From positions 14,920,348 to 14,984,347 of the forward strand of contig JAQFVV010006203.1 of NCBI GenBank assembly GCA_028023455.1: a DNA stretch of 64,000 nucleotides. The letters are read 5' to 3'. Below, one piece after another: positions 12,850 to 25,349 of this stretch (positions within the stretch are counted from its first letter, which is position 1; each line of letters opens with the position of its first letter). Under the pieces are notes generated by a model that ran no database searches, was not told the origin of the DNA, and saw only the letters and a list, made by a program, of their open reading frames with translations. The translations under genes and the position numbers were made by a program. The DNA is from Epiperipatus broadwayi. Taxonomy: Eukaryota; Onychophora; Udeonychophora; Euonychophora; Peripatidae.

Positions 12850-13785
12850 CAGAATTGTTTAGTGTGAGCAAAAAGTTTCTGATTGATTTCCAATTGGTGA
12901 AAGGAAGAAAAAGCAGCAGTGAATGTATTATTTTTTTTATCACATTGCAAATGTCACATGATCTCATGCAAATTAATGACATAATTATATAAAAATCAAA
13001 GTCATTAGTATTTTAAAGCTAAAGGGTTAATTAGTGGGGTGGGGGATATGAACAATTAATTTTTGTTGTCTTGCTGTCAATTTTCTAATTCTTGTAAGCT
13101 TTTATTTTATTTAGTGTTAATCTTTTGCTGATATGTATTTATTAAATATCTTCATATTTTCTATAAATAAAAATATTTAAAAGAATATATTTTTCTTATA
13201 TGCCAATATATTTAAAAAATGTGTTTTCCATGAACTGTTTGTTATCTGAATATGGGTGTAGTGTTAATTTTTTTAATCAATTGAGTTCCAAGCAAGTGTT
13301 GGATATTTTTTAATTGACCCATGATGCTATTGGTTAATAAGTAAATATTTAGCAGTAATAAAATAAGAAAAGAAAATCATAAAATTTCTCACTACTTTCC
13401 AGTTGTTTAATATGTAATTATAAATTTCCCTTCACCATTTCTCTGTAAATGACTATTAAAAGGGTTTTTTTGCTTGCATAAATCTGTTTAGGACTATTTT
13501 AGCAGCAAATATTGAGTATTATGAATTAGAGGAAGTTAACAATTATAAATATTTTTGATATTATCAATATAAAAGGACATATAATCAATAAAATTAATCA
13601 TGCAACTGAATTTGAATTGAGTACTTTTAGTAGAAATAATTAAGCGTTAAAATGAAATATGTCTATGTGTTTAAAAAAAAATAGATTTAATATACATACT
13701 TTATCACTTCTTACTTCTAAATATGAAATTTGGACATCACTTAAACAAAAAACAGTAGAGACTTCAGACCAATCAAATTTGATAT
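12850..13785. other. AT-rich stretch, no gene seen
   Basis: No recognised coding or repeat signature. Confidence 0.4.
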
Positions 13786-13789
13786 CAGT

Positions 13790-13960
13790 GAAAGAATAAA
13801 GAAATTGAAATGGAATTGTCTTGACATATTGCTACAAGAAATGGCAATAGATGGACAATTGATCTCTTATACAGAATACTAAGAGGTTGTAAAAGACTTT
13901 TAAAAGAGGCCATATGTGCTAGATAGATGAATGAGATTGTTATTTTTTAGAGTAAGAAAC
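13790..13960 (+). pseudogene. RTE-type retrotransposon relic, 3' fragment 1
   Basis: Broken frames give KKLKWNCLDILLQEM followed by KRPYVLDR, parallel to the fragments at 14755 and 20650. The pattern (L-x-W-x-G-H/D ... then K-R-P-x-V-x-W-M-D) is typical of the region after the reverse transcriptase domain in RTE-like and related non-LTR elements. Frameshifts and stops are present. Not functional. Confidence 0.5.
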
Positions 13961-14639
13961 TAGATTAAAACTGGAGAGATATTTATTGTACAATAATTGA
14001 AATTGATGATGATGATAACAGTTGAACTTCCATTATTTTTATCGGAGTTGCTTCTTATTGCAAATGGATTTATTTTTGGACCCACCCATGGTTAAGTGTA
14101 ATGTTTTATATGAATAATTTAATAGATAAATTAAAAAGAATGATATTTTTGTGAAAATATTTTGTGAATGGTATTTATTTATTTTTATTTTTTTTTAAAA
14201 AAAAAATTCTTGAACATTTGTGTGATAATATTTTGATTTTTATAAATCGTAGTTTTTTAAAAGTGTCTATTTTTATCAGATTACAATTAATCACCACCAT
14301 GTCTAATGTTTCTGAAGAAAAACTTCCCTATAATTTAATTTTTAACAACTGTTTACATCTTAAAGATTTAGCTAATGTTTCGTCGGTCGGTTAACTGTTA
14401 AAAAGAATTGTTTCTATTTTTAGTTAAATTATTTAAAATTATGTAACAAATGATTTAAAATCAGTATAATTATAATTTGAAGTGATTTATTACTAATAAT
14501 AAAATATATAATTAATGTCGACAAAAATAGATTTAAATCTTAATAGATTATTGATTTTTTTTTTTTTTTGTTAGTTTGATTTAAAAATAGTTTTCATAAA
14601 TTTGACCTATATATAACATACTTTATATATGTCATGGCT

Positions 14640-14950
14640 TTGAGAAGTGGATACTCAATAGAAGAGCATTAAAAAATAAGAATCCAATATGGAAGTAAGA
14701 GAATAAGATTATCAAATTAGAAAAATGAACTAATGAAAGTGAGAATAAACAGCTGTTAATGAAAGAATTGAGACGCTGAAATGGAACTGATCTCATTATA
14801 CTGCTGGAACAGATAGATAGTCATAGATGAATAACTGAAGTCCTGATTTTAAGACCTACAAAGGTACCATATGTGAATTGGATGGACGAAATATTTTTCT
14901 AATAATACGAAGAAAATATTATAGATCAGAAAATCTTGGTTAAACTTTGT
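14640..14950 (+). pseudogene. RTE-type retrotransposon relic, 3' fragment 2
   Basis: Second copy of the same post-RT region: gacgctgaaatggaactgat corresponds to the L-K-W-N motif. Further on it reads TEVLILRPTKVPYVNWMDE, with the W-M-D-E motif intact. Stops and frameshifts interrupt it. It shares structure with 13790-13960 and 20640-20790. Confidence 0.55.
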
Positions 14951-15184
14951 GAGATTTTTATTCCACATTGGATAGTACTGGATGTAGATTCAATATCACT
15001 ACCTTTTAGTACCCATTGATTATTCACACTTACGAATAATGGCTATAGAGCAGAATAAATAAAATTGCTGAAATGATTTTTAAATTACCTAATAAATTTA
15101 AATTTTCAATATCTTGAAAAATAGTAGATTAATATTTATCATATTTTAAATTTATTTATTTATTAAAATAGAAGTAAAAAAATA

Positions 15185-15365
15185 AAAGTAACTGTCATTA
15201 TTTATTGGCCAATCAGATTACTTATCTATTTTTAATATCACTGATGCTTGAATGACAGTAATGTTCAATCGTCACCGATGATAGTTTGCCATTGCATTCT
15301 ACCTCCCCTCCCCTCCCCAACTCAATTTATTTTAACATCGTAATATTTAGAGTTCTATTATAAAT
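15185..15365. repeat. Dispersed repeat family E, copy 1
   Basis: Shares gatgatagtttgccattgc, the aatttattttaacat string and tagagttctatt with 16650-16800 and, more weakly, with 56790-56950. Confidence 0.55.
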
Positions 15366-15525
15366 TTTTATAATTATTCCAAATATATTTTTTCAAGTGA
15401 GGTATTTAAACATTTCTTTTAGATGTGAATTCTTATCTGGGTCTAATAACTAAAAGTACAAATATATAATTATTCAAACATATACACATAGTTTAGAAAC
15501 TGCTGTTAATATACTTTCAATAAGT

Positions 15526-15640
15526 GATTTTTTTCTTTTTTTCATGTGTCAAAGTATCAACCGGGAAGCGAACCCGAAAACCCGGGACAATTGCTTGTAA
15601 GACAGCTGTGCTGACACTCGTCCACCAACGCTTTTGTTTG
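15526..15640 (-). mobile_element. tRNA-Gly-derived SINE, copy 1
   Basis: On the - strand it reads gcgttggtggacgagtg..., then ctgtcttacaagcaatt, cccggg, and the B-box-like GGTTCGCTTCC. It ends with gatactttgacacatg and an A-rich tail. The match to tRNA-Gly(TCC) is clear in the anticodon-arm region and T arm. A 7 bp insertion sits before the B box. Short duplication aataagt flanks it (15519-15525, 15641-15647). Confidence 0.75.
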
Positions 15641-15654
15641 AATAAGTCATGAGG

Positions 15655-15960
15655 TCTGCACATTTAACACTTATCAATTAAACTGTATTTATTTGCTATC
15701 TATGTAAATACTAAAACAGTGATGAAGATATGTGTAAGAGATTGTGGTTTGAGCCAACTGATGAGTGCTGATTCAGTACGAAATGTGCATCCTGTGGATC
15801 ATAGATCTTTTTCACATGTCTTTGATCATATGTTTACGATTACATTGCTCCACAAGGTGTTAAAAGCGAATAAAAAACCATATCTTGCGCAAGAATGGTA
15901 TAATGAAAATTACACTACAGAAATATTATCATTATTAAATAATCTCTAGAGGATTGAGTG
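15655..15960 (+). repeat. Dispersed repeat family C, single copy
   Basis: Shares ttatcaattaaactgtatt, gagccaactgatgagtgct, aaatgtgcatcctg, gatcatatgtttacgatta and ccacaaggtgttaaaag with the palindrome at 38846-39452. The 76-codon open frame here (15719-15949) is not conserved in the other copies and is treated as chance. Confidence 0.7.
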
Positions 15961-16540
15961 ACTAATAAAAAATATTAATATGCTGAAATACATTGTTCTG
16001 AAAAAAATTTAAAAGGCCTGTATATTAAAATATTTTATAAATAAAAGAAAATCATATATCAAGGTTTTTTGCTTTTATCAGCGCATCCTTCATTTCAATT
16101 CTGTTATATAATTATGCACACACACCTATGTATGAGAAAATCACTTCTTTTAAAAAATTTTAAGAATAAAAGACGTTTCCATTTCTGGATTAAATAATTT
16201 TTGTAAAAAGCTTTATAAAAAAAATTCTGAAAACGTAGAAATTAATAATTAAAATTAAAAGCATTTTTCCACATGTCAAACTCAGTAAATTCTAATAATT
16301 TTAAAATTGTTTTTATTTGACTGTGTTTAATTTAAGTAAGAAAAAAATCATAAATGTTTCATTTGACATCAGTAGAGAAATCATAAATAGTTTATTTAAC
16401 TTAGGTTTCTTCTTTGAATGCTTAATTATTAATCAGTATTTTATGGTTGCAGATAACTATTTTTTAAGATGTAGCATTGATATTGAAACAAATAATATAT
16501 TAACTGATAACATGAAAAATTACAAATTTTAACATCTAAA

Positions 16541-16625
16541 GCATGTGCGGTTTATTGCCTTAGTAAATATTACTTAAGTAATCAATGTGCGTTAAATAAA
16601 TTTATAATTAAAATTTTAACATCTA
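16541..16625 (+). repeat. Repeat family D, 3' fragment
   Basis: Contains gccttagtaaatattact, taatcaatgtgcgtt and aataaatttataatt, the last 80 bp of the family. Confidence 0.65.
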
Positions 16626-16649
16626 TATATATTTGTAATACAGTTCTCT

Positions 16650-16800
16650 GCCTGAAGGAAGGTACAATAATTAAATAATAGAGCACTAGGATTAAGCAAT
16701 AATATTTAATCATCACGGGTGATAGTTTATCATTGCTTGCCAGCTTCTTAATACAATTTATTTTAGCATTTCGATTTTAGAGTTACATTGTGAATCTTAA
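16650..16800. repeat. Dispersed repeat family E, copy 2
   Basis: aagcaataatatttaatcat, gggtgatagtttatcattgc and ttttagagttac are shared with 15185-15365. Confidence 0.55.
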
Positions 16801-16849
16801 TGAGTCCTTGCATTATGAAGATGCATTATATTGAGACAGACTGTCTTAT

Positions 16850-19800
16850 GGCCCACAGATAAATAACCATCCTTATTACTGTATAAATGTCAATGTTTGT
16901 TTGTTATTTAATAACTTAGCAAATATTGCAGCAGTTTTCATGAATCTTCATAATTTTCTTTTTCTTTTGGGAAAATTATATAGGATATAAATTTTTGCTT
17001 TATGGTATTTGTTTTGCAAACTTTGGAAATTTGCAATATAAAAATGCACCAAAATCTGAACCAGTTTGGAATGACTTAATAAAAACAGAAAAAAGAGGGC
17101 AGCACTGATTAAAAGATTACAGGCTTTGGAAATTTTTTTAAATGACTATAAAGTATGTTGTGGTCTGCATATTGAGATACATACCATAAAAAGTGAAATA
17201 ATTGCAGTTTTTGGTAAAATAAGACAAAATGTGATTTCATAAATATATTTTAAATTTTGTTTGTACCATGGATTTAATTTCTCATTTGCAAGTAAAGCAT
17301 GAACAAAATACCAGGATGTTCAAATTTTGTAGCCATTTATAAAAACTAGTTTATTATGTGAGAAATATATTTAACTAAAACTCTAAGAGTTTATCAAATT
17401 CATTAATTTAACTGATTTGTGATACTGCTATTGATAACTCATATTATTATTTCATGTAAGTATTACATAAATATATAAGCTGCAAGAACAGCTATGTATT
17501 GTATTGCTTCATATTATTTCATTCTACTAACATGAACATAATTTAATTGCTTTATAGATTCTTTTCAAAAAATTATTTTAGAAATGGAACTCAAATAAAT
17601 AAATATTTATTATCAACAGTGAAATAATGAAAACTTGTTTCGATTTGTATTACAGTTTATTACCTTTTTATATTTTCAAAGTTGAAATATTAATTTTAAA
17701 AATGATTTTTATTTTTGAATTTATATTTGTATAAAGTAATTTAAAAATTGGGGAAATATCATGAAAAATAAAAGTTAATTTATTAAAATAAAAAGCTGGA
17801 GCTGATTTCTAGAGGATTAAAAAAAGTTATATTGTGAAAATGTTAAGTACATTTCCATTAATTGTATATCTTTTATGTAAATAGTAAAAAGTCACTTAGA
17901 ATCTTACCATAAAATAGAGTATGGAGCAAAAAGACAAATTTTGAACACTAAATATAATAAAAATCTGGGTTGAATATAGATGCAAGAGAGGAAAATAAAA
18001 AATATAAAAAATCAGTAGAACATTATATATTTACATAATACAAAGAATGTATAATAATTTTTTTTATTTTATATTTATATTTAAATGTCCAGCAGCCTAT
18101 GGTGCTTTAAAACATGGAGATTTATAATTGACAGGTGAAAGGTGTCCTGTTGTCTTATGTTAATCTGACATGGCTTAAGAAGCCATGATTCCCAATTATC
18201 TATTTATTTGTAGATAGTAATGTCATTTACATTAATGAAGATTTCTGTTCATGTATTTCCTCTAGATCTTATCTTGTAGCTTTGCTATGGTGGATTACAG
18301 AAAAGTATTGTAGGAAATCTCCTTATTTTTCACTTTGTAGTAAAATAAATAATACCTATTCATTCACATTTTTATTTTTTTGAAACTTGCCAATATCATT
18401 CAATGATATTCTTTCCATTATTCTCTCCATTAATAATAGAATTATTATTCTCTGCTGTTGTTAGTTAACTATAACCTTAAAAATTAGCCACATGCATATG
18501 TAATATTAGCAATTACAGGCTACCACTCATAATTTTTATAGGTGATGCAGTGCATCTGGAAAATGTTTATTATTTTCTTTTATAAAAATGAAATTTGTGA
18601 CATATTACAAATGTAAATAGAATTGTTGTTTCAAAAGTAAGAGGGTTTTTTTTTTTTTTTGAGGATTAATAGATAGGGAAATATGTAAGAATTAAAATGT
18701 ACATAAAATATGGGATATAGAATAACATTCAAAGAAGCCTGTTGTTAGATGAAGCAAGGACAAAAACTGTGATATTAAGGAAAGAAGATAAAATAGTATA
18801 AAAACTCACAATTTAGATACCTATGAGACTGTAAAACTTTTATATAGAGAATTAAAGTGTTGAAAGATAAACAGAATATTTTGTAGAAGTAATAATAAAA
18901 TCATAAAGGTGAAAAAAATAGATTTATATGTTTTTTATTCAGGCTTTTATGATGAGAACAGAGAATATAAGAAAGTATATTAATAAACCAGTTTTTATTA
19001 AAATTAGATATCAGAAAAAAAAGAATGGGTTATGGTTGACTGAATGATCTAATAATTGTAGATCAGAAAAGGATAATGAACAAAGAAAAATGAATAGAAA
19101 CACAATGGCTTGCAGTAGTATAAAAAGCTTTTGGAGAGGGGGGGGTGTCCTTTAAAATTTTTTTTAGCTGTATTTTTATAAATATCACCTTCTATGCCCA
19201 AAGTCTTCTAAATTTATTTATAAAAATCATTTTATTTTTATGATACAACAGACTTAAAATAATCTTAGTTGGGAAGTATGTTACTGAAAAACAAAATACT
19301 ATTATAATATAGGGTATATGAGCACAGACTTTCACACCACCCACCTCTCTCCACTCTATCTAATAACACTGATACACCTAAACACATTATGTAAAAGTGC
19401 TTTTACAAAAGATTTCCATGAAGAAATGTTTTTAGTTTATGACATAGTGAAGATGCTGAACAAAGATGTTTGAAAAAATATTTTGCTTTGAAGTTTTCTT
19501 TTAAAGTGAGATTGTGTCTCTTTATTTATGTCTCTAGGATAATTGATATGCTGTTCTAAATAATATAGAAACCCCAAGAACCGAGCCTCTTGAAAGAAAG
19601 AAAAATGGGAATAAAAGATTGATGCCAAAATTCATAGGTGAACAGTTAAAAGATGGAAATTCTATTTATACAATCAAATGGTAGAATTGTTCTGGTTTAT
19701 AAGATATCATCATTATTTAAACTTAAAGACAATGCTTCATCGCTGGATATATTTGTGAATAAGTTTTTCTTATCCAAGCTTACTAAGATGCTAACATCCA

Positions 19801-20040
19801 TGTAAATTGTAAATGTAAGATAGAAATATTATAATTTTTTTTAACTCTTCAATTATGCAAACACTCTTTATATTAATCTTTTAATAATTTTTACACATAC
19901 TATGTTAATATTAAAAAATGTGTTGAGGATTTATTAATATGCTGAAAGAAAACTGATTTTAGTTAAAATGTGTTGTAATTTATTAGAATGGAACTATTTG
20001 TTTTATGTTAGCTTAAAATGTATGAAATTTTAAAATTTAC
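16850..20040. other. AT-rich stretch, no gene recognised
   Basis: Holds poly-T (18645-18660) and poly-G (19138-19146) runs. A 63-codon open frame on the - strand (19437-19628) is unlike anything I recognise. It has no start context or splice evidence strong enough to call a gene. Confidence 0.4.
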
Positions 20041-20149
20041 ATAGTTTTTCACTAACAAAGGCCAATAATCAAAAAATAATCAGAATAGCGGAAAAGATAG
20101 AAAACAAAGAAACAATAAGAAGTTAAGGGAATAAAGATATGTGGAGATT

Positions 20150-20870
20150 ATTTAAATCTTCTAGATTTTCTAGATGATGTGGTTGTTTTTGCAAATAGTG
20201 CTTCAGAGTTTCGGGAATTGTTGCAAGAATTATGAAATGTGAAAGTAAAAATTAGGATTAACAATAAATGAGTAAAAAGATTAAAGTGATGTTCTGTGGA
20301 GATTTTCAGAGCAAAGTAAAATTGATAGTCTTGGATTAGAAAAAGTTAACATCTAGAAATGCATTGATCAAATTATTAATACAGATGGAAATATTATGAA
20401 ATTAATCAGAATTAAACTTGGATGGAGTGCACTTTTACCAAAATAACAATATTGAAAGGAAATGTATTTATGTGTTTGAAAAGGAAAGTTCTTATTTATA
20501 GATTTGGAACTTGGGCACTTAACATAAGAATAATATAGAGACTTTACACACACACACAATGAAAAATGTAGAAATTATATGTGAAGGGAATGATAAGTGA
20601 AATAAGTGAATGAGAAAATAAACAAGTATTATTAACATTATTCAAAGAACTAAGAGACTGAAATGGACCTGACCTAGACTTATTGCTAGAAGAGATATTA
20701 ATAAGTGAACAGCTGAAGTCTTAAATTGGATTCTAAGAGATTGTAAAAGATTTAGAAAGAAATTACTTATAAAGCGAATAGATAAAAAAGGGAAGTCTTT
20801 TAGTGTGATGCGGTGAAGCTACAGGTTGGAGAAATTGGATTCTCCTGGCAGTGAATGGATAATAGTGGAA
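20150..20870 (+). pseudogene. RTE-type reverse transcriptase relic
   Basis: The clearest retrotransposon remnant in the window. A short open run at 20167-20235 reads FLDDVVVFANSASEFRELL, the RT active-site motif F/Y-x-D-D followed by the usual V-x-F-A-x-S-x-x-E-x-x-x-L-L. At 20375-20446 it reads INTDGNIMKLIRIKLGWSA, matching the I-x-x-D-G-x-x-x-x-E-I-x-x-R-I-x-x-G-x-x-A motif downstream of RT in RTE/Jockey-type elements. From about 20650 it continues with the L-K-W and DCKR motifs also seen at 13790 and 14755. Multiple stops and frameshifts, so dead. Family (RTE rather than another non-LTR clade) is inferred from motif text. Confidence 0.75.
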
Positions 20871-20949
20871 AATGATGATGAATCATCTTTATTAAAAGTT
20901 GCTGAAGATTCCCCCTCCCCCCTCCATTATTAAGTTCATAGAATAGATG

Positions 20950-22720
20950 CTGAGGATAAATGACATTTTTTAATACGACTGCTGGACTTACCTGCACTAT
21001 TTATATAATCTACAGTGAGTCAGTAATATTTTATTACTTATCCTTGATGATCGGCAAACTTAAACACACGCATATATTTTCAATAAATGTTAATAAAACA
21101 ATTTTTAAGCATTAATTGCTGTATGTTATGCATTTTAATAAGCAAGTATATTAATTTCAGTTCGTTAAAGAAAAAGCTACCTATAGCATTTTGCTCTAGT
21201 GTATTACCTATTATATTTTATAAAAATCTTGCGTAGTACTATATTGTCGCGGCATTCTTTTTAACTCAGTTCATGAGTAGATCTATTATCAGCAATCTTT
21301 CAGCGTAATCTTCTTTGATTTCAAAATTGGCAAATACTATCCGGATTTGATGCGTTCTTACATCCGTTTTCTGCCAAAAGGAATGGAAGTGTTTATTAGC
21401 TGAATGTCTTAAAAGCTGAGAGGAGTAATAAATAGTCTCATAGACCTTCAGCAACTTCTTAGATTGAAAAAATAAAAAATAATTTATTTTTTATTTGAAA
21501 AATAAGAGATTTTACTTCCATAATTTTTAAGTAATTAGTACTGTATACGTATCTAAATGTGATAGAAATATAGGAAATTATTTTATTAGGAAATGAAATA
21601 ATTTTGTGTAAAGGTGTGTGCGCATATTGAATATTAAAATTTCCTATTGCAGAGTGGCGGATTCGGGGGAAAATTCCAGAATCAACTCTCTGTTCAGAAT
21701 GGAATTGTTTATTCAAATTATCTTTTTAGTGCTTGAATGCCACATATACATACCAAACCATATCTACTCTATAATGAGATACATATTAATATTAAAAGCA
21801 AAAGATCCGAACTTACTTCTGGTGTAGGAAAACATTAAGAATGGGCAAATATATTTAGGATAACGTGATTAGGACTTCTGATTAGCTTTTAGCATGGTTT
21901 GAACAAATTTTCAGTGTGTCTGGATTCCTGATAGAAACCGTTGCTAAACATTGCAAAGATGAAATTAAAGAACCACTATTAGTAATTCATTGCGAAGAAA
22001 ATGTTTATTTTTGTATCAAATAATAATTACAAACTTTTTATTGTTTTTATATATTTAAATATATGTTTTGTTATTATTTTTGAAAGACTGGATATTGTAA
22101 AAATGAGAAGATTCATGGCGTTGGGGAAGAAGAGTGAATGATATTTGAAAATAGAATATATGCTGAGATGAATAGTATAAGGGTAGTAAGAAAAAGTAAT
22201 AAGTTGAAAGTAAACAAATTCAAGATGTTCTTTGTTTGGTATATATTACCTTTGCTAAAAAGTGATAAAGGCCTACAGTTAACATAAAAATAAAATATAA
22301 TAATAACTGTAGCTTACTCCACTGCACATGCGCTTTACAGATCGAACGCTAATCATCACATCTGTGTTGGAGGACGGCATATTTATTGAGTATCGTATTT
22401 TAGCATTTATTTTCAAACATTGTATTGTTAATCTTGAATTTTTTTTGCTCCCAGTAATCAAATAATTATTCTCAAGAAAATAACGGCAAATGTTTTCTTT
22501 GCAGAATTCAACAAATACCAATAAAACTTTTACTCACACAAGTAAACTTATGAACAAAGAAAATAAACTAAAGTACATATGACTGTATAAATAAGTATCA
22601 TCTTTTATAATCAAAATTATATGAACTTTGTGGGATAGAAGTACACAATCTAGATTTGAATTCAGACTGCAAAAAAATATATTTTTTTAAAGTTCTAATT
22701 AAACTTAAGATCAACTAGAT
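20950..22720. other. Stretch with several short open frames, nothing recognised
   Basis: Open frames of 62-85 codons occur on both strands at 21266-21827, and one of 80 codons on the - strand at 22279-22521. The text is somewhat less AT-rich near 21240-21380 and 22310-22380. I recognise no domain and no convincing splice pair. Confidence 0.35.
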
Positions 22721-23495
22721 CAGGGGTAGTCAAAACATCGTCCATTATCGACCAGTTCGACCGCAAGGTCTCTGGAAGTCAACTGCCAAGCTGATGTGAA
22801 CACTGACAACTTACAGTGATAAATTCAGAGCCGATTTGAATATAAAAAATAAAAAATTCAAAATTATTCTCATTTAAAAATAATTAAATTTAAAATAACA
22901 ACTGTTGTTATTGTTGATCTCAAAAATAAACTCTGGTTGGAAGAAGCAGAAAAGAATTAAATTATTTTTGTGTAATGCTAGAACTAAAATTCTTAGAAAT
23001 ATTTAATTGCCATTTTCCCAAGGAGAAATGAAAATAACTTGTCCTGGAGAAACAAGGATTTTAATGAACTGATTTTAAAACAAAGAAGTTGTGAACTTTT
23101 TAAAACACTTCTTATAGTTATTTAATAATTGTAATTTAATAAATATTTTATAAAGCAACATGAACAAATTGTAATACTAGAGGGAGCTGAGATAATTTGT
23201 TAGTAGTCATAGTAAAATGTCTTCAACAGTTTGTATGTTATAGAAAAAAAATTCATCAGTTCGTAAGTACCTAAAAAGCCTTTATTAAAAAAAAACACCA
23301 ATTCATAAGTACATTCTAAAAAAACCAGGACTTTGAACTGTTATTTTTTCTGTTCTGGTTTTTGTTCTGGCAAAAATAACATTTTTTTTATGGTTTCTGG
23401 TTCGAAGCCCTGAAAAAAATATAGTTTACCTCAGGTACACTTTCACCAAAAAGTCACCCACAATGTCTAAAAGTTTGGTCACTCCTGAGGTAGAT
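22713..23495. mobile_element. Second hAT-like element, non-autonomous
   Basis: Starts CAGGGGTAGTCAAAA at 22721 and ends, on the other strand, CAGGAGTGACCAAAC at 23487 (767 bp). The first bases conform to the hAT terminal consensus. The flanks aactagat (22713-22720) and aggtagat (23488-23495) match at six of eight positions, a decayed target duplication. The text tcgaccagttcgaccgcaag near the left end resembles the right half of the 8989 element, so both may be one family. Confidence 0.65.
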
Positions 23496-24539
23496 AGTCT
23501 GCAACCCACTCAATAACCCATTATTGGTTGGAAGATAACTATCTAACTATCCTTATCTAAAGAGCAAATTAAGAAAGGATAACTACTTACATTCTCATCA
23601 TATAATATTTGGAAAACCTGGTGAATAGTGCTTTCTTCTTTGCCATTCCAGGCTGTTAGAAAGTTTGTGTTATTTAATAGCTGTTTTGATTATCTATATT
23701 TTTGCAATGATTAATCTTAATTCCCTTTAAGTAATGCTTAATAAAAATGAACACATCCAATTTCAAATTTTATTTCATATTTTCATACTATTAATATTTA
23801 TAAGTTGTTTGATTGACTTGTATGCACAATTTATATTTTCCTGTTGTATCATCCCTAAATGTATTTTTAATTACCACAATAATATTACTTTTGTAAAATA
23901 AAAATAAGTGAAGGAAAAATGAAATATTTTTGCCAGAAAAATAAAAATCAGATGACTTTATTGCTCTGAAGTTCATAAGAAATTTGTCTGTTGGAAATAC
24001 CCAAAGATCTTGTACTATAGAATTTGACATGACCATTACATTAATTAACTCCTCAAAATATTGGCAGAAAAGGTTGCATTTGAATAATACCCTTATTGGC
24101 ATTTTATTTATAGCTGTCAGATTCAAGAGATTAACAAAATTTATTATATTTAAATGTACAAAAATATTCTATCTCCTCATTTACCTTTTTAAACTTAATA
24201 TTGTTTACTATTTCCAATAAATATAGTTAACATCATTTTCTTTCTAAGTTTTTTTCTATATATATATATATATATATAGTATCAATATATAATTTTTTAT
24301 TCCCTATATTTTTACATGAGTTAACATAATTTAATTAAAAAAAAATTTTTTTTGTAACTTAAACAATTTTTTATATGAGCATGTACTGGAAATTATGGTC
24401 CCACATCTTTTATAAGATCATTAGATTTACTAATTCATGATTATATTGTATTTTAATATTTTGATTTTTTAAATAAAAATTTATAATGTAAGAATAAAAG
24501 AAACATAGACTTCCCAATTAAACCAAGTAATAGATGCGA

Positions 24540-25281
24540 TAAAACACAGGCAACGAGATGCAAGTCAACTAACTTATACTATGTGTATTAAATCTTTGGA
24601 AATCAATGATTCACATATCTTAAATCAAACTCTCCATGCACACACAAATTTGCAGGTCTTTCATTTTTTTTTGTAATTACCGCTTATGTAAATTTGAAGT
24701 CTCTAGCAAAACTAACATCGAACAATATTTAAAAGAGCTCACTAACATTGAATTCAAATACAGTCAATTTACAAGAAAGAACAATTTTACCAGAAGTTAA
24801 ATGTCACTTCTCCCAAAGATGACAAATCATGGCTTCTCCTTCTATACATCCATTCCCTTACTAAAAATTTTATTAAAACTTTTCCTTCTTTCAAGCTAAG
24901 TTTTTTCACAGGATTCCCCTTCAACCAATAGATTAATTAATAATTAAAAAGATCGCATACTCTATGATTAGACTCCTCACACAGTATAGAAGATCCTATG
25001 CTCTCAAACCGATTGCAGTGCCATATATTATGGCAAATCCCTTGAATCTCTCTCCACTCATGTCTTTCAGCACTGTTACTTGCACAAAAGAGCTGTTAAT
25101 AAATCTGAATACAATTCCATCTTTTTAGAACACCAAAGGTCCATGTTTGAAGTGTCTTCTGTTTCCATTGCATATATAGAACACCATGAGTAAATGTAAA
25201 ATCAAAGAAGCATGGCTTATAGCTAACAACACTTACACTATAAACCGAAAGGAAGCATGCTTTTTCCTCTCCAAAAAATGA
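24540..25281 (+). pseudogene. Penelope-like element relic: GIY-YIG endonuclease segment
   Basis: An open run at 25002-25190 reads QTDCSAIYYGKSLESLSTH, then VFQHCYLHKRAVNKSEYNSI, then FLEHQRSMFEVSSVSIAYIE. After a stop, a +1 frameshifted run at 25192-25281 gives KIKEAWLIANNTYTINRKEA. The C-x-x-Y-x-G-K-S/T...R/H-x-x-x-H signature, the following H-K-R-A-V...EH and the final I-K-E-A-x-x-I...NR-x-E motif are the order found in GIY-YIG domains at the C-terminus of Penelope-like retrotransposons. This endonuclease nicks the target for reverse transcription. The canonical second motif YIG is altered to YYG. Upstream text (24540-25000) may be decayed linker/RT tail but is not identifiable. The opposite-strand frame at 25096-25347 is a shadow. 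Confidence 0.7.
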
Positions 25282-25349
25282 ACTTTTTAATCCACTTTGC
25301 ATATATTTAAATATTTGTTGCTTAAATATTTCACTGTGCTCCCACAACC

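Noticed and set aside
15719-15949. 76-codon frame that looked like a conserved small protein
   Set aside because: Its DNA is a dispersed repeat (family C). The 39 kb copy has a different frame structure, so conservation is at DNA level.
23791-24220. Overlapping opposite-strand frames of 111 and 78 codons
   Set aside because: No recognised domain. Just upstream of the Penelope-like relic but on inconsistent strands.
24258-24285. Possible TATA-type promoter signals at many TA runs (also 40973, 42356, 44645, 46430)
   Set aside because: TA microsatellites are everywhere in this sequence and none sits next to a recognisable first exon.
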